A DNA stretch of 51,793 bases from Amphritea sp. (GTDB lineage Bacteria > Pseudomonadota > Gammaproteobacteria > Pseudomonadales > Balneatricaceae), in the NCBI GenBank assembly GCA_024679645.1, contig JAIBCZ010000002.1, positions 1-51,793 on the forward strand. The letters run 5' to 3'. Every line of letters starts with the position of its first letter. Within the stretch, counting starts at the first letter, position 1. Below the pieces are notes generated by a model. It was not told where the DNA came from. It searched no databases and saw nothing but the letters and a program-made list of their open reading frames with translations. Shown here piece after piece: positions 10,229 to 23,000 of this stretch. The position numbers and the translations under genes were made by a program.

Positions 10229-10990
10229 ATGTCTGAAAAATTACAACTCAGCCTGCCTGCGGGTAAATCTGTTCCACGTCATATAGCTTTGATTATGGAT
10301 GGCAATAATCGGTGGGCTAAAAAGCATGGAAAGGGAAGTCTTGCAGGTCACCGGGCTGGTGTTGACAGCGTTCGTAGTGTTATACAGGGTTGCGCTGAGC
10401 TGGGCGTGGAAGCGCTGACATTGTTTGCTTTTAGTAGTGAAAATTGGCAGCGACCTCCTCTTGAAGTCAAAGGTTTGATGGAGTTGTTTGCACTGGCGCT
10501 TGATCGCGAGGTGAAAAAGCTTCACAAGCACAATATCAAGTTGCATGTGATTGGGGATAAAAGTCGTTTCAGTCAGTCGTTACAGAAGAAGATCGCTAAA
10601 GCTGAACAGCTGACGGCTGATAATACGGGTTTGATTGTCAATGTAGCGGCCAATTACGGCGGCAAGTGGGATATTGTTCAGGCGGCTAAGCGCTTTGCTC
10701 AGGGCTGCTTAGATGGTCAGTATACGCCCGATCAGCTTGATGCGGACTTATTGGGTTCAATGATTTCTTTAAGTGATCAGCCAGCACCGGATCTGTGTAT
10801 TCGTACGGCGGGTGAGCAAAGAATAAGCAATTTTCTGATTTGGCAGATGGCCTACAGTGAATATTTTTTTAGTGACTTGTTGTGGCCAGACTTCAATAAG
10901 TATGCCTTAGGCGCAGCTATACAGAGTTATGCAACTCGTGAGCGCCGTTTTGGTAAGACCAGCGAACAGTTAGAGGCGGATGATGCTTAA
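10229..10990 (+). CDS. uppS: Undecaprenyl diphosphate synthase
   Basis: PRHIALIMDGNNRWAKKHGKGSLAGHRAG...; ATG at 10229. Confidence 0.96.
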   Translation: MSEKLQLSLPAGKSVPRHIALIMDGNNRWAKKHGKGSLAGHRAGVDSVRSVIQGCAELGVEALTLFAFSSENWQRPPLEVKGLMELFALALDREVKKLHKHNIKLHVIGDKSRFSQSLQKKIAKAEQLTADNTGLIVNVAANYGGKWDIVQAAKRFAQGCLDGQYTPDQLDADLLGSMISLSDQPAPDLCIRTAGEQRISNFLIWQMAYSEYFFSDLLWPDFNKYALGAAIQSYATRERRFGKTSEQLEADDA

Positions 10991-11795
10991 ACAGAGGGTA
11001 TGGACTGCTGTCCTGTTAGCACCATTAGTCTTGGCGGGGCTTTTTTTTACTAGTTTTGATGTCTTTAAAGTGTTTGTCGCGGGTATTGTGCTGTTAGGTG
11101 CCTGGGAATGGGCAAATCTGGCAGGTCTGACCTCGTTGTCTTCTCGTTTTGGATACACTTCTCTGATTGCTGCTTTGATAGCAGCGCTAAACTATGTTTC
11201 TCCTCAGGCTGATTTTATTAGTTATCTTTCGGGGGCGGTACTTTTTTGGGTCGTTGCTCTGTTCTGGGTGGTTCGTTATCCCGTGGCCGGTTCCTGGAGT
11301 TCGGTATGGCAGCGTGCTCTGATCGGTATTGTCGTTCTTTTGCCTTGTTGGATGGGTTTGGTAAGTCTGCAAAGCCTTCCGTCCGGTGATGCGCTAATGT
11401 TGATGCTGTTGCTGTTGGTCTGGGGTGCCGATATAGGTGCTTATTTTTCAGGTAAAACCTGGGGGCGGACGAAGCTTGCGCCTAATGTCAGTCCCGGCAA
11501 AACCCGGGCTGGAATGTGGGGCGGTCTGGCGGCTTGTGCCGTGATAGCGCTTGGTTTTGTTATCTATCTTGAACTTGCGCTGCTGGATGGAGTCTATCTG
11601 TTGCTGTTAGCGATGATTGCCGGGATTGCTTCGGTTCTCGGTGATCTGTTTGAAAGTATGCTGAAGCGTCACCGTGGTATAAAAGATAGTAGCCAGTTAT
11701 TGCCGGGGCATGGTGGCATACTTGATCGAATTGATAGTATTACTTCGGCTGCACCGGTGTTTGTTTTGGGTGTGCAGTTGTTGGCGATCTCCTGA
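10980..11795 (+). CDS. cdsA: Phosphatidate cytidylyltransferase
   Basis: C-terminal CDP-diglyceride synthetase signature GDLFESMLKRHRGIKDSSQLLPGHGGILDRIDSI. Confidence 0.95.
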   Translation: MMLKQRVWTAVLLAPLVLAGLFFTSFDVFKVFVAGIVLLGAWEWANLAGLTSLSSRFGYTSLIAALIAALNYVSPQADFISYLSGAVLFWVVALFWVVRYPVAGSWSSVWQRALIGIVVLLPCWMGLVSLQSLPSGDALMLMLLLLVWGADIGAYFSGKTWGRTKLAPNVSPGKTRAGMWGGLAACAVIALGFVIYLELALLDGVYLLLLAMIAGIASVLGDLFESMLKRHRGIKDSSQLLPGHGGILDRIDSITSAAPVFVLGVQLLAIS

Positions 11796-11807
11796 ATCTG
11801 AGGCTTA

Positions 11808-13160
11808 ATGGATATTCTTAATACCGTATTCGCATTAATTGTTACGTTGGGCATCCTGGTAACAATTCATGAATATGGACATTTCTGGGTTGCTCGACGC
11901 TGTGGTGTCAAAGTGCTGCGGTTTTCGGTTGGCTTTGGTACGCCGCTGATTCGTTGGCGTGACAAATTGGACACCGAGTACGTTATCGCGATGATCCCTT
12001 TAGGGGGGTATGTTTCGATGCTGGATGAGCGGGAGGCCGAGGTTGAGCCTGCGTTACAGAGACAGGCCTTTAATCGAAAACCGGTGTTGCAACGTATCGC
12101 TATTGTCGCAGCGGGTCCTATTGTTAATCTTATCTTTGCTGTAATTGTCTACTGGGCGATGTTTGTGTCCGGTGTGGAGAAAGTTGTGCCTGTCGTCGGT
12201 AGTGTGGCCCCGGCCAGTATTGCGGAACAGGCGGGATTGCAAAAAGGTGTTGAGGTGCTTTCAGTCGCAGGCCGCGACACACCTTCATGGGATGATGTTA
12301 ATCTGGCTTTGGCTGCGTATATCGGAGAGTCTGCTGTTGTGCCAGTTACGGTGCGTCAGTCAGTACAAGGGCTAAGGCAGGATCTTCAATTGAATCTGCA
12401 GGGGTGGCATTTTAATCCAGAGGCGGAAAGTCCGCTTTCGGCGTTAGGTATCATTCCTTTTCGGCCTGTTTATCCAGCCGTTATTGGGCAGGTTGTTGAA
12501 ACGGGAGCTGCCAGTCGGGCAGGGGTGCTGGTTGCTGATCAGGTGGTTGCTGTTGATGGTGTAGCGGTTACTGAGTGGCTTGAGTTCGTTCAGTTGGTCA
12601 GGGGGAGTCCAGGCCAGCAAATGACTATTGATGTGTTGCGTAATGGTCAACAGTTATCTCTGGCGTTAACACCGGTAGAGCAATATGAAGGCGGACAGGC
12701 AGTAGGTAAGATAGGTGCTGCGGTAGCCCCTGTCAGCTGGCCTCCGGAGATGCTGCGGCAGGTGCGTTACGGTGTTCTGGAGTCAATTCAGCAGGCGTTT
12801 TCTAAAACCTGGCAGATGATCACACTAACCCTTGATTCTATTTGGAAAATGTTTGAAGGGATCTTATCTGTAAAAAACTTGAGTGGACCGATAACCATTG
12901 CTAAAGTGGCGGGGGCTTCTGCTGCTTCGGGGGTGGAGGCGTTCGCAAGTTTTTTGGCGTATCTGAGTATTAGTCTCGGTATTCTTAACTTATTGCCTAT
13001 CCCTATGTTGGATGGTGGTCATCTACTGTATTACGCGGTGGAGCTACTAAGAGGGCGGCCTGTATCTGAAAAGGTGCAGATGATCGGTTTAAAAATCGGG
13101 ATGGCAGTTTTGTTTTCGATTATGGGCGTCGCTATTTTTAATGATTTGATGCGACTTTAA
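11808..13160 (+). CDS. rseP: RIP metalloprotease RseP
   Basis: HEYGH motif, two PDZ domains, [14 protein letters not shown]. Confidence 0.95.
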   Translation: MDILNTVFALIVTLGILVTIHEYGHFWVARRCGVKVLRFSVGFGTPLIRWRDKLDTEYVIAMIPLGGYVSMLDEREAEVEPALQRQAFNRKPVLQRIAIVAAGPIVNLIFAVIVYWAMFVSGVEKVVPVVGSVAPASIAEQAGLQKGVEVLSVAGRDTPSWDDVNLALAAYIGESAVVPVTVRQSVQGLRQDLQLNLQGWHFNPEAESPLSALGIIPFRPVYPAVIGQVVETGAASRAGVLVADQVVAVDGVAVTEWLEFVQLVRGSPGQQMTIDVLRNGQQLSLALTPVEQYEGGQAVGKIGAAVAPVSWPPEMLRQVRYGVLESIQQAFSKTWQMITLTLDSIWKMFEGILSVKNLSGPITIAKVAGASAASGVEAFASFLAYLSISLGILNLLPIPMLDGGHLLYYAVELLRGRPVSEKVQMIGLKIGMAVLFSIMGVAIFNDLMRL

Positions 13161-13189
13161 TTTTTCTATTTCAACATAAGAACGAGTTC

Positions 13190-15490
13190 ATGAAGATCAG
13201 AATCGGACTTCTCTTTACCCTGGCTTTACTGTCATCATTCACGTGGGCGCAATCATTTACCGTTGAGGATGTGCGGCTGGAAGGTTTGCAGCGCGTAGAA
13301 CCTGGACTCGTCTTGCGAAATTTTGACATAGATTCCGGTCAGAGTGTTGACCAGGGAACGCTTGCTGAGGCGACGCGTCGGGTATTTCGCACCGGGTATT
13401 TTGATGATATTCAGATTGCCCGTGACGGCAACGTGTTGATTATCAAAGTACAAGAGCGTCCTGCGGTTAGTATTATTCGTCTGGAAGGTAATAAAGTACT
13501 GGAAGATGAAATGCTGCTGGACGGGCTGAAGCAGAACGGTCTTCGTGAGGGTGATGTTTTCAAGCGCGCGACACTGGATAAGATCCGTCAGGATCTGTTG
13601 AGACTTTATGCCGGTCAGGGCCGTTATGGTGCAGCGATTGAAGCAGAAGTGGAAACGCTATCTGAAAACCGTGTAGCGCTGAATATTGATATTAAAGAGG
13701 GTAAAGTCGCTACCATTCAACATGTCAATATTGTTGGTAACACGGTCTTTACTAATGAAGAGTTACAAGAAGAGTTCTCATTAAAATTACCCGGATTTTG
13801 GGACTTTTTCAGTGATTCTGATAAGTACGCCCGGGAGAAACTGGCAGGTGATTTAGAGCGGCTACGTTCATATTATCTTGATCGGGGATATATTAATTTC
13901 ACGATTGACTCCTCTCAGGTCTCTTTAACGCCTGACAAAAAGCATGTTTATATTACTATTAGTGTCACCGAAGGTGAGCAGTTCAGTATTGGTGAGATTA
14001 CGGTTGCGGGTGAACTGGTCGTTGAGGAACAGGAACTGCTGAGTGAGATATCAGTCACAGAGGGGGCAATCTTCTCTCGCCGTGAAATGACTGAGTCTCA
14101 GGATGCACTGATTCGTAAGCTGGGTGATAGCGGCTATCTGTTTGCAAATGTGAGCCCTGTGCCGAAGGTTGTTGAAGGTAATACCGTTAATTTGCAGTTC
14201 TTCGTTGCTCCGGGAAAGCGTACCTACGTCCGTCGTATCTCCATAAAGGGAAATACTAAGACTGCTGATGTAGTGGTGCGACGCTCGTTGTCTCAAATGG
14301 AAGGTGGCATCGCTTCGACTGCTTCAGTTGAAAGATCGAAGCAGCGTATTGCGCAAACGGGTTATTTTAAAGATATAAACGTGGCAACGACACCTGTACC
14401 AGGCACGGATGATCTGGTTGATCTGCAGTACAGTGTTATTGAAGATAATACCGGTAATTTTGCCGCCAGTGTTGGTTTTTCACAAACCAGTGGAGCAATT
14501 TTTAACCTGAGTGTTGAACAGGAAAACTTCCTTGGCTCAGGTGATAGTGTAGGCTTTGGTATTACACAAAGTGACACTATTACTGAGTATAAATTTAGCT
14601 ACGTAGAGCCTTACTATACTGTCGATGGTGTTAGCCGCGGATACAATGTTTACTCACGTGAAACTAATTACGATGAGGAAAATGTGAGTAATTACTCTAC
14701 CGATGCTCTAGGCGGCGGGGTTAATTTTGGTTATCCGATGGACGATTATCAACGGCTTAATTTCAGCTTTAACTACGAAAGGCTGACAGTGAAGACAGTT
14801 TCTGATACGTCTGATGAAGTGTTTGATTTCCTGGACGCAGAGGGTGACGAATATAATATCTTTAATACGAAGCTGTCGTGGAGTGATAACCACCTGGACC
14901 GAAAGGTATTTCCTACTAAAGGCTATTCTCAGAGTGCCTCAATTGAGATAGGCATCCCAGGCAGTGACCTGTCTTATCATAAGGAGCAGTATAGGGGGCG
15001 AATTTACTATCCCCTTTATGATGGCGGGTATATAGCATCTGTGCGGGGTCGCTTGGCCTACGCAGGTAAGTTAGGTGATAACGCTTATCCTTTCTTTAAA
15101 AACTATTACAGCGGCGGTCTGAGTTCTGTACGGGGGTTTAAAGCTAACTCTCTGGGGCCTCGTGATTCTAAAAGCGACCCCTTCGGCGGCAACGTTGCTA
15201 TTGATTTCAGTGGTGAACTGATCTTCCCGGTGCCTTTCTTAGAAGATACTGATTCAATGCGGACGTTGATATTTGCCGATGCCGGTAATGTTTTCCAAAC
15301 AGAGTGTCCAGCCGGTAGTGCTAATTGTGATAATGGTATTAAACTGGATGAGCTGCGTTATTCTGCCGGCTTAGGCTTTAGTTGGCTGACACCGATTGGC
15401 CCAATTTCTATTGCGCTTTCCAAGACCCTGAATGCTGAAGATACAGATGATGAGCGGTTCTTTGAATTTGCTCTTGGCCGAACTTTCTAA
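13190..15490 (+). CDS. bamA: Outer membrane protein assembly factor BamA
   Basis: Signal peptide, POTRA repeats, VRGF ([15 protein letters not shown]), C-terminal Phe. Confidence 0.96.
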   Translation: MKIRIGLLFTLALLSSFTWAQSFTVEDVRLEGLQRVEPGLVLRNFDIDSGQSVDQGTLAEATRRVFRTGYFDDIQIARDGNVLIIKVQERPAVSIIRLEGNKVLEDEMLLDGLKQNGLREGDVFKRATLDKIRQDLLRLYAGQGRYGAAIEAEVETLSENRVALNIDIKEGKVATIQHVNIVGNTVFTNEELQEEFSLKLPGFWDFFSDSDKYAREKLAGDLERLRSYYLDRGYINFTIDSSQVSLTPDKKHVYITISVTEGEQFSIGEITVAGELVVEEQELLSEISVTEGAIFSRREMTESQDALIRKLGDSGYLFANVSPVPKVVEGNTVNLQFFVAPGKRTYVRRISIKGNTKTADVVVRRSLSQMEGGIASTASVERSKQRIAQTGYFKDINVATTPVPGTDDLVDLQYSVIEDNTGNFAASVGFSQTSGAIFNLSVEQENFLGSGDSVGFGITQSDTITEYKFSYVEPYYTVDGVSRGYNVYSRETNYDEENVSNYSTDALGGGVNFGYPMDDYQRLNFSFNYERLTVKTVSDTSDEVFDFLDAEGDEYNIFNTKLSWSDNHLDRKVFPTKGYSQSASIEIGIPGSDLSYHKEQYRGRIYYPLYDGGYIASVRGRLAYAGKLGDNAYPFFKNYYSGGLSSVRGFKANSLGPRDSKSDPFGGNVAIDFSGELIFPVPFLEDTDSMRTLIFADAGNVFQTECPAGSANCDNGIKLDELRYSAGLGFSWLTPIGPISIALSKTLNAEDTDDERFFEFALGRTF

Positions 15491-15500
15491 GGAAAAAAAT

Positions 15501-15992
15501 ATGTTTCGATCATTGATGATAATTACAGGATTACTGTTCAGCCTTAATGTAATGGCAGAGAAAATAGGTACCTTGAGTGTTCAACAGGCATTGTTGACCA
15601 GTAAAGCTGCGGTAGCGTTTCGTAATCAGCTTAAGTCGGAATTTAGTGGCGATCAGAAACAGCTAATGGACTTGGAAGCACAGGCAAAAAAGCTTCAGGA
15701 AAATATTCAAAAAGGTCAGGGTACTCAGTCTAAGGAAGTACAAGACCAGCAGCGAGTGCAATTTCAGAAAGCCTACGGTGAGTTTCAGCGCCTTGCTCAG
15801 GAGTTGCAGCAAAAGCAGCGTCAGCGCGAAGAGGCCTTCTTGCAAGAGATGCGGCCTAAGCTGGATAAGGTTATCCGTGGTTTAATTGATGATGAGGGCT
15901 ATGATCTTGTCGTAAATAAAGAAGCGACTATATTTGCTAAACCTGAACTGGATATCACCGCGCAGGTGGTTGAACTGCTAAATAAGCAGTAA
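15501..15992 (+). CDS. skp: OmpH/Skp family periplasmic chaperone
   Basis: MFRSLMIITGLLFSLNVMAEKIGTLSVQQAL; coiled coil; position after bamA. Confidence 0.88.
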   Translation: MFRSLMIITGLLFSLNVMAEKIGTLSVQQALLTSKAAVAFRNQLKSEFSGDQKQLMDLEAQAKKLQENIQKGQGTQSKEVQDQQRVQFQKAYGEFQRLAQELQQKQRQREEAFLQEMRPKLDKVIRGLIDDEGYDLVVNKEATIFAKPELDITAQVVELLNKQ

Positions 15993-15998
15993 TTACTG

Positions 15999-17045
15999 AT
16001 GTCTGAATCGAGTTACTCTGTAACTGAGCTGGCGCTACTGTTAGGTGCAGAGGCTGTTTCCTCGAATGATCTGATTGATGGGATCGGAACGTTGGAGTCG
16101 GCGACTGGTACTCAGTTGTCGTTTCTTCATAATAGCCGCTATGAGTCGCAACTTACTGCGAGCACTGCAGGTGCGATATTAGTAACAGAGGCGCACCGAA
16201 ACGATGTGCCGACCCTGGCGCTTGTGGTAGATGACCCATATCTGGCTTATGCCAGGGCGACGGCATTGTTTGCAGTTAATGGGCATGCGACAGGTGAGAC
16301 AGTGAGTCCCTCGGCTGTTATCAGCTCCGATGCTAAGGTTGCTGCTGATGCGATTATTGGTCCAAATGTGGTTATTGGTGACAGAGTAATTATCGCTTCA
16401 GGGGTTACCATCGAAGCGAACTGTGTCATTGGTGACGCTTGCTCAATAGATGAAAACACCCGCCTGGCTGCCAATGTAACTTTGTATAGCGACTCTCGAG
16501 TTGGGAAAAATTGTCTTATTCATAGTGGGGCGGTCATTGGTGCGGATGGTTTTGGTTTTGCCAATAGCAACGGAGAGTGGGTCAAGATACATCAGTTGGG
16601 TGGTGTTCGCATCGGCGATGGTGTTGAAATAGGTGCGGGTACAACAATCGACCGTGGCGCTCTGGACGATACTATTATAGGCAACGGTGTGATTCTGGAT
16701 AACCAGATTCAGATAGGCCATAACACGATTATTGGTGATCATACGGCGATTGCCGCTTGTACGGCGATCGCCGGTAGTACTCGTATAGGAAGAAGATGTA
16801 CCATCGCCGGAGCTTGTGCAATAGCGGGGCATTTAACCATTGTAGAGGGAACGCATATTACGGGAATGTCGATGGTTAGTCGGTCGATTTCACAGCCCGG
16901 TGCTTATTCCTCCGGAACTGCGGCAGAGCCGCATCAGCAATGGAAACGCAATGCGGTGAGATTTCGTCAGTTGGATGAGATGTCTCGGCGCATTAAAAAA
17001 TTAGAAAAAACTGTTAAGCAGCAGAACATTGAAGGTCAGTCTTAA
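15999..17045 (+). CDS. lpxD: UDP-3-O-(3-hydroxyacyl)glucosamine N-acyltransferase
   Basis: Hexapeptide repeats; [14 protein letters not shown]. Confidence 0.95.
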   Translation: MSESSYSVTELALLLGAEAVSSNDLIDGIGTLESATGTQLSFLHNSRYESQLTASTAGAILVTEAHRNDVPTLALVVDDPYLAYARATALFAVNGHATGETVSPSAVISSDAKVAADAIIGPNVVIGDRVIIASGVTIEANCVIGDACSIDENTRLAANVTLYSDSRVGKNCLIHSGAVIGADGFGFANSNGEWVKIHQLGGVRIGDGVEIGAGTTIDRGALDDTIIGNGVILDNQIQIGHNTIIGDHTAIAACTAIAGSTRIGRRCTIAGACAIAGHLTIVEGTHITGMSMVSRSISQPGAYSSGTAAEPHQQWKRNAVRFRQLDEMSRRIKKLEKTVKQQNIEGQS

Positions 17046-17482
17046 TGATGGATGTAAACGAGATCCGCAAATATTTACCACACCGTTACCCTTTCCTGTT
17101 GGTTGATCGGGTGGTTGAGTTGATTCCGGGAGAATCAATTGTTGCTTATAAGAACGTTACTGTGAATGAGCCGTTCTTTAATGGACATTTTCCGGACCAC
17201 CCGGTCATGCCCGGTGTATTAATTCAGGAAGCGATGGCACAAGCTGCGGGTATCCTGGGCTTTAAAACCATGGATAAAACACCTCAGGATGGCTCAATTT
17301 ATTACTTTGTAGGTTCTGATAAGCTACGTTTTAAGCGCCCGGTTGTTCCAGGTGACCGTCTGCAGTTAGAAGCTAAAATTGTTTCTGAAAAACGCGGTAT
17401 CTGGAAATTTGATGTTCGTGCTACAGTAGACGGTGAGCTGGCAAGCTCAGCGACTATTCTTTGTGCAGATAGAAAGGTTTAA
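17045..17482 (+). CDS. fabZ: 3-hydroxyacyl-ACP dehydratase FabZ
   Basis: [13 protein letters not shown]...[26 protein letters not shown]. Confidence 0.97.
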   Translation: MMDVNEIRKYLPHRYPFLLVDRVVELIPGESIVAYKNVTVNEPFFNGHFPDHPVMPGVLIQEAMAQAAGILGFKTMDKTPQDGSIYYFVGSDKLRFKRPVVPGDRLQLEAKIVSEKRGIWKFDVRATVDGELASSATILCADRKV

Positions 17483-17484
17483 AA

Positions 17485-18255
17485 TTGATCCACTCAAGCG
17501 CCATTATTGATCCGACTGCTCGCCTTGCTGATGATGTTGAGGTGGGACCCTGGACTGTTATAGGTCCTCAGGTTGAGATCGGATCCGGGACCAAAATAAA
17601 CTCTCATGTGGTTATCAAAGGGCCAACAAAAATTGGTTCAGGTAATCATATCTTTCAGTTCGCCAGTATTGGTGAAGACTGTCAGGACAAAAAGTATAAC
17701 GGTGAGCCAACTGAGCTTCTGATTGGCAACAATAATGTGTTTCGTGAAGGTTGCACTGTTCATCGGGGTACGGTTCAGGATAACAGCGTTACTATCATAG
17801 GCAGCGATAACCTGTTTATGGCTAATGTCCACGTTGCTCATGATTGCGTGGTGGGAAACGATAATATACTGGCCAATAATTGTGCAATTGCAGGCCACGT
17901 TAAGATGGGTGATAACATCATTCTGGGCGGCTTTACTGCGGTACATCAGTTCTGTGTCATTGGATCTCATAGTATGTGTGGCGCGGGTACTGTTGTACTA
18001 AAGGATATCCCGGCATTTGTAATGTCAAACGGCAACAGTGCGCAACCTCATGGTATCAATGCTGAAGGTTTGCGGCGTCGTGGTTTCTCTGTTGAAGCGA
18101 TTCAGCAGATTAAGCGCGCCTATAAAATTATATATCGTCAGGGTTTAAAGCTGGATCAGGCTATCGAACAGCTCGATTTGATGGTGAGTGGAACTCCCGA
18201 AATACAGTTGCTGACGGACTCTCTAAAGGCCTCGACTCGAGGCATCATTCGATAG
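17485..18255 (+). CDS. lpxA: Acyl-ACP--UDP-N-acetylglucosamine O-acyltransferase
   Basis: IHSSAIIDPTARLADDVEVGPWTVIGP...; start appears to be TTG (after GGTTTAAAA). Confidence 0.95.
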   Translation: MIHSSAIIDPTARLADDVEVGPWTVIGPQVEIGSGTKINSHVVIKGPTKIGSGNHIFQFASIGEDCQDKKYNGEPTELLIGNNNVFREGCTVHRGTVQDNSVTIIGSDNLFMANVHVAHDCVVGNDNILANNCAIAGHVKMGDNIILGGFTAVHQFCVIGSHSMCGAGTVVLKDIPAFVMSNGNSAQPHGINAEGLRRRGFSVEAIQQIKRAYKIIYRQGLKLDQAIEQLDLMVSGTPEIQLLTDSLKASTRGIIR

Positions 18256-18262
18256 GCTGTTA

Positions 18263-19435
18263 ATGAATCCCCTCCGTATAGGCATCGTTGCAGGTGAGGC
18301 GTCGGGAGATATTCTCGGCGCTGGATTGTTGGCAGAACTAAATCGTCGTTTTCCTGATATTGAGATTGAAGGTATTGGTGGTGAGCTGATGCAGGGAGAA
18401 GGCTGTCATAGCCTTTATCCTATGGATCGTTTGTCGGTGATGGGGCTGGTAGAAGTACTGAGCCGGTTGCGAGAGTTATTGGGTATCCGCAAATCACTGG
18501 TGACTCACTTTTCTGATCAGAAGCCGGATCTCTTTATCGGTATTGATGCGCCTGATTTTACGTTGAACCTGGAAGGTAAGCTGCGCCGTATAGGTATTCC
18601 AACGGTACATTACGTCAGTCCGTCGGTCTGGGCGTGGCGTAGTAAACGGGTTTTTAAAATTCTCAAAACAACAGATCTGATGCTGACTTTGTTTCCATTT
18701 GAGGCAAAGTTTTATGAAAAGCACGCTATGCCCGTTGAGTTTGTCGGTCATCCGCTTGCGAATATGATTCCTCTTGAGGTGGATCAGGCTGAAGCCCGGT
18801 CAGCGTTAGCGCTGTCACCGGAACAGCGGGTTGTGGCGTTAATGCCGGGTAGTCGCAGCGGTGAGCTTAAGTACCTGGCTGTTCCCTTCTTAGAGACGGC
18901 ACGCTGGTTGCTAAAGCGGCAGCCTGATCTGACTTTTGTCATGCCTGCGGCAAACCAGCAGCGGTTTGAACATCTGCGTGAACTGTTAGATCAGGATTAC
19001 AGTGACTTACCCGTAACGCTTATTTTAAAAAGGTCCCGTGAAGTGATGACGGCAGCCGATGCGGTTTTGCTGGCATCGGGGACAGCAACCCTGGAAGCAT
19101 TATTATTAAAGAAGCCGATGGTTGTTGCTTATCGAATGGCGCCACTCACCTATACAATCCTTTCGCGCTTAGTGAAGAGTGATCATATTTCCTTACCGAA
19201 TCTCCTGGCCGATGCGTCTCTGGTTCCGGAAATTCTTCAGGATGACGTAAGGCCGGCTGTCCTCGGGCCAGCTATTGAACAAGCGTTACTGGACAGTGAT
19301 GATAGCAGTGAATTGAAACAGCGGTTTATCGATATTCATCATCAATTACGTCAGGATGCCAGTAAAAAAGCGGTGGATGCGATTGTTAAATTGTTACAGG
19401 CACGAGGACGGTTAGATGCAGACGTCGGCTTTTGA
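18263..19435 (+). CDS. lpxB: Lipid-A-disaccharide synthase
   Basis: [18 protein letters not shown]...[10 protein letters not shown]. Confidence 0.96.
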   Translation: MNPLRIGIVAGEASGDILGAGLLAELNRRFPDIEIEGIGGELMQGEGCHSLYPMDRLSVMGLVEVLSRLRELLGIRKSLVTHFSDQKPDLFIGIDAPDFTLNLEGKLRRIGIPTVHYVSPSVWAWRSKRVFKILKTTDLMLTLFPFEAKFYEKHAMPVEFVGHPLANMIPLEVDQAEARSALALSPEQRVVALMPGSRSGELKYLAVPFLETARWLLKRQPDLTFVMPAANQQRFEHLRELLDQDYSDLPVTLILKRSREVMTAADAVLLASGTATLEALLLKKPMVVAYRMAPLTYTILSRLVKSDHISLPNLLADASLVPEILQDDVRPAVLGPAIEQALLDSDDSSELKQRFIDIHHQLRQDASKKAVDAIVKLLQARGRLDADVGF

Positions 19436-20033
19436 CTTTTCCGCGAGAAAACTGATCGCGGGTGTGGATGAAGTGGGGCGGGGACCTCTGATTGGCAACG
19501 TTGTCACTGCGGCGGTTATTCTTGATCCGGCTAATCCTATCGATGGCTTAACTGACTCTAAGAAGCTTAGCGAGAAGAAACGTGAGCAGTTATTCCCATT
19601 GATCCAGGAGCGTGCGTTGGCCTGGTCGATCGCCTGGGCGACCCCTGCAGAAATCGATGAACTGAATATTCTTCATGCGACGATGCTGGCGATGCAACGG
19701 GCTGTGAATCAGCTGAGTGTGACGCCGGAATTTGCATTAATCGACGGTAACCGTTGTCCTCCAGGGCTGCCCTGTCCTGCCGAGGCGATAGTGAAAGGGG
19801 ACCTGAAAGAGCCGGCGATAAGTGCTGCGTCTATTTTGGCGAAGGTTTATCGGGACCGGGAGATGCTCGCGTTGGATCTCCGTCATCCTGACTATGGGTT
19901 TGCAAAACATAAGGGTTACCCTACGGCGCTGCATATGGAAAAATTGCGTCAGCATGGCCCTCTTCCTGAACACCGCCGTAGCTTTAGACCGGTGGCTGAC
20001 TTGTTAGCGTTAACTTCTACTGAAACTGAGTAA
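19416..20033 (+). CDS. rnhB: Ribonuclease HII
   Basis: [23 protein letters not shown]; overlaps lpxB. Confidence 0.96.
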   Translation: MQTSAFDFSARKLIAGVDEVGRGPLIGNVVTAAVILDPANPIDGLTDSKKLSEKKREQLFPLIQERALAWSIAWATPAEIDELNILHATMLAMQRAVNQLSVTPEFALIDGNRCPPGLPCPAEAIVKGDLKEPAISAASILAKVYRDREMLALDLRHPDYGFAKHKGYPTALHMEKLRQHGPLPEHRRSFRPVADLLALTSTETE

Positions 20034-20043
20034 ATGAACTGAA

Positions 20044-23000
20044 ATGACTGATCCGGCATTTGTACATCTGCGCATGCATACCGAGTTTTCACTGGTCGAT
20101 GGTCTGGTGCGTATAAAAGAGCTGGTTGGTGTAGCCAAAGACCAGCAGATTCCAGCGATTGCAATTACCGATCAGGTGAACCTTTTTGCTTTAGTTAAGT
20201 TCTTTAAAGCAACAACCGGTGCCGGGATTAAACCGATATTTGGCGCGGATGTGTGGCTTGAAAACGAATCTGAGCCTGAGTCGCCGCCCCATAGGCTGAC
20301 CCTGTTGGCGATGAACGAAAAGGGTTATCGGAACCTGATGGAGCTCATCTCACTGGCTTATGAGCAAGGGCAGAGCGTACAGCCGGAGTTGGCACTGCTA
20401 AAGAAAAGCTGGATCTTTGATCGCTCCCAGGGGTTGATCGTTTTGTCAGGTGCTAAAGAAGGCGAAGTGGGGCGGGCTCTGTCTGATAATGATTCAGCCC
20501 GGGCTGTTGTTGAACAGTGGCAGCAGGTGTTCCAGGACCGCTTTTATTTAGAGATTCAACGTACAGGCCGTGCAGGCGATGAAAGTTGTGTGCATGCTTC
20601 GGTTCAGTTGGCGCATGAAACAGGTTGCCCGTTGGTTGCGACCAACGAGGTGATGTTTATCCGGCCAGAGGATTTTGAGGCCCATGAGGTTCGTGTTTGT
20701 ATTAACCAGAGCCGGACCCTGGAAGATCCTAACCGTCCCAAGAACTACACCGAACAGCAGTACCTTCGCTCTGCTGAAGAGATGGCTGAGCTGTTTAGTG
20801 ATATTCCCTCCGCTGTGGAAAACAGTGTTGAGATCGCTAAGCGGTGTAATGTCGAACTTGATCTGGGGACTTACTACCTGCCGAAATATCCGATCCCCGC
20901 AGGGATGACGATGGATCAGTTTTTTGCTGATGTCTCCTGGAAGGGGCTGGAAGAGCGGCTTGATATTTTACTGGATAAAGATGCCCCTGATTATGCTGAA
21001 AAGCGTAAGCCCTATGAAGAACGGATGGTATTTGAACTCGATATCATTACGCAGATGGGTTTTCCAGGCTACTTTCTGATCGTAATGGACTTCATTCAGT
21101 GGGGTAAAGATAACGGCGTACCGGTTGGTCCTGGTCGAGGGTCAGGTGCGGGCTCACTGGTTGCTTATGCGCAGAAGATTACCGACCTTGATCCGCTTGA
21201 ATATGATTTGCTGTTCGAACGGTTCTTGAATCCGGAACGGGTATCAATGCCCGATTTCGATATCGATTTCTGTATGGATAACCGGGATAAGGTTATCGAC
21301 TATGTGGCAGAAACTTACGGCCGTGATGCCGTATCTCAGATTGTAACCTTTGGTACGATGGCGGCGAAAGCGGTTGTACGTGATGTTGCCCGGGTGCAGG
21401 GTAAGCCCTTTGGTCTGGCCGATAAACTGTCTAAGCTGATCCCTTTTGAGATTGGCATGACGCTGACCAGGGCTATGGATGAAGAGCCTTTGATGCGGGA
21501 GTTTGTTGAAGGTAACGAAGAAGCCCAGGAAATTATGGAGATGGCCTTTAAGTTAGAAGGTCTGACCCGAAATGTGGGTAAGCATGCCGGGGGTGTGGTA
21601 ATCGCACCGACTAAGTTGACTGACTTCTCTGCTACTTATTGCGATGAACTGGGGCAGGGGTTGGTCACTCAGTTCGACAAGAACGATGTCGAGGAAGCGG
21701 GGTTGGTTAAGTTCGACTTCCTGGGTCTTCGTACCCTGACCATTGTCGACTGGGCGGTCAAAACTATCGACCGTATACGGGCGAAAACGGGCGAAGAACC
21801 GTTGGACATTGCTCTGATCGATCTTGAAGACCGACCGACCTTTGATCTGTTGCAATCGGCCGAAACCACTGCGGTATTTCAGCTTGAATCCAGCGGTATG
21901 AAAGATCTGGTGCGCCGTTTGCAGCCGGATCGCTTTGAAGATATTGTCGCTTTGGTGGCGCTATTCCGGCCGGGGCCGCTTCAGTCAGGCATGGTGGATG
22001 ACTTTATCCTGCGAAAGCATGGTCAGGCTGAATTGGCATACCCTCATGCTGACTATCAGCTGGATAGCTTGCAGCCAGTATTGGAACCTACTTACGGTAT
22101 TATCCTGTATCAGGAACAGGTCATGCAGATCGCTCAGGTGATGGCAGGCTATACCCTGGGTGGTGCAGATATGCTCCGTCGGGCGATGGGTAAGAAAAAA
22201 CCTGAAGAGATGGCTAAGCAGCGTACCTCTTTTCTTGAGGGTTCAGAGCAGAACGGAATTGATGCTGATCTGGCGGGTAATATCTTTGATCTGGTAGAGA
22301 AATTTGCCGGCTATGGCTTCAATAAATCCCACTCGGCTGCTTATGCGTTGGTGTCCTATCAGACCGCCTGGTTAAAAACGCATTATCCGGCGCCTTTCAT
22401 GGCAGCAGTATTATCATCTGATATGCAGAACACCGATAAAGTGGTGATCTTCGTTGAAGAGTGCCGCACCATGAAGTTGCCATTAGTGTTGCCTGATGTG
22501 AATTTCGGTGAGTATATGTTCACCGTGAATGATGAGGGTGAAATCGTTTATGGTCTGGGGGCTGTAAAGGGCGTTGGTGAAGGGCCGATAGAGGCGATAG
22601 TTGAAGCTCGTAATGACGGCGGCGAATTTTCCGATATTTTTGATTTTTGTAAGCGCGTGGGCAGTAAAAAGCTGAATAAACGTGTTTTGGAGGCGTTGGT
22701 ACGCTCCGGTGCGCTGGAGCATATGGGGCCTGATCGGGCTCAAATCTGGGCCTGTATACCCGAAGCTCTGAAAGCTGCAGATCAGTCGGAACGCAATCAG
22801 AATGCAGGAATGTTTGATCTGTTTGGTGAGGTTGAAGCTGAGCAGCCGAGAGATCCCTACGCTGAGTATATGAAACTCCGTAAATGGACCGATAAAGAGC
22901 GCTTGCAGGGCGAACGAGAGACTTTGGGTCTCTATGTTACCGGGCATCCCATTGATGAGTATGAATCCGAATTGCCGCACTTTATCTCCAAACGCATCGG

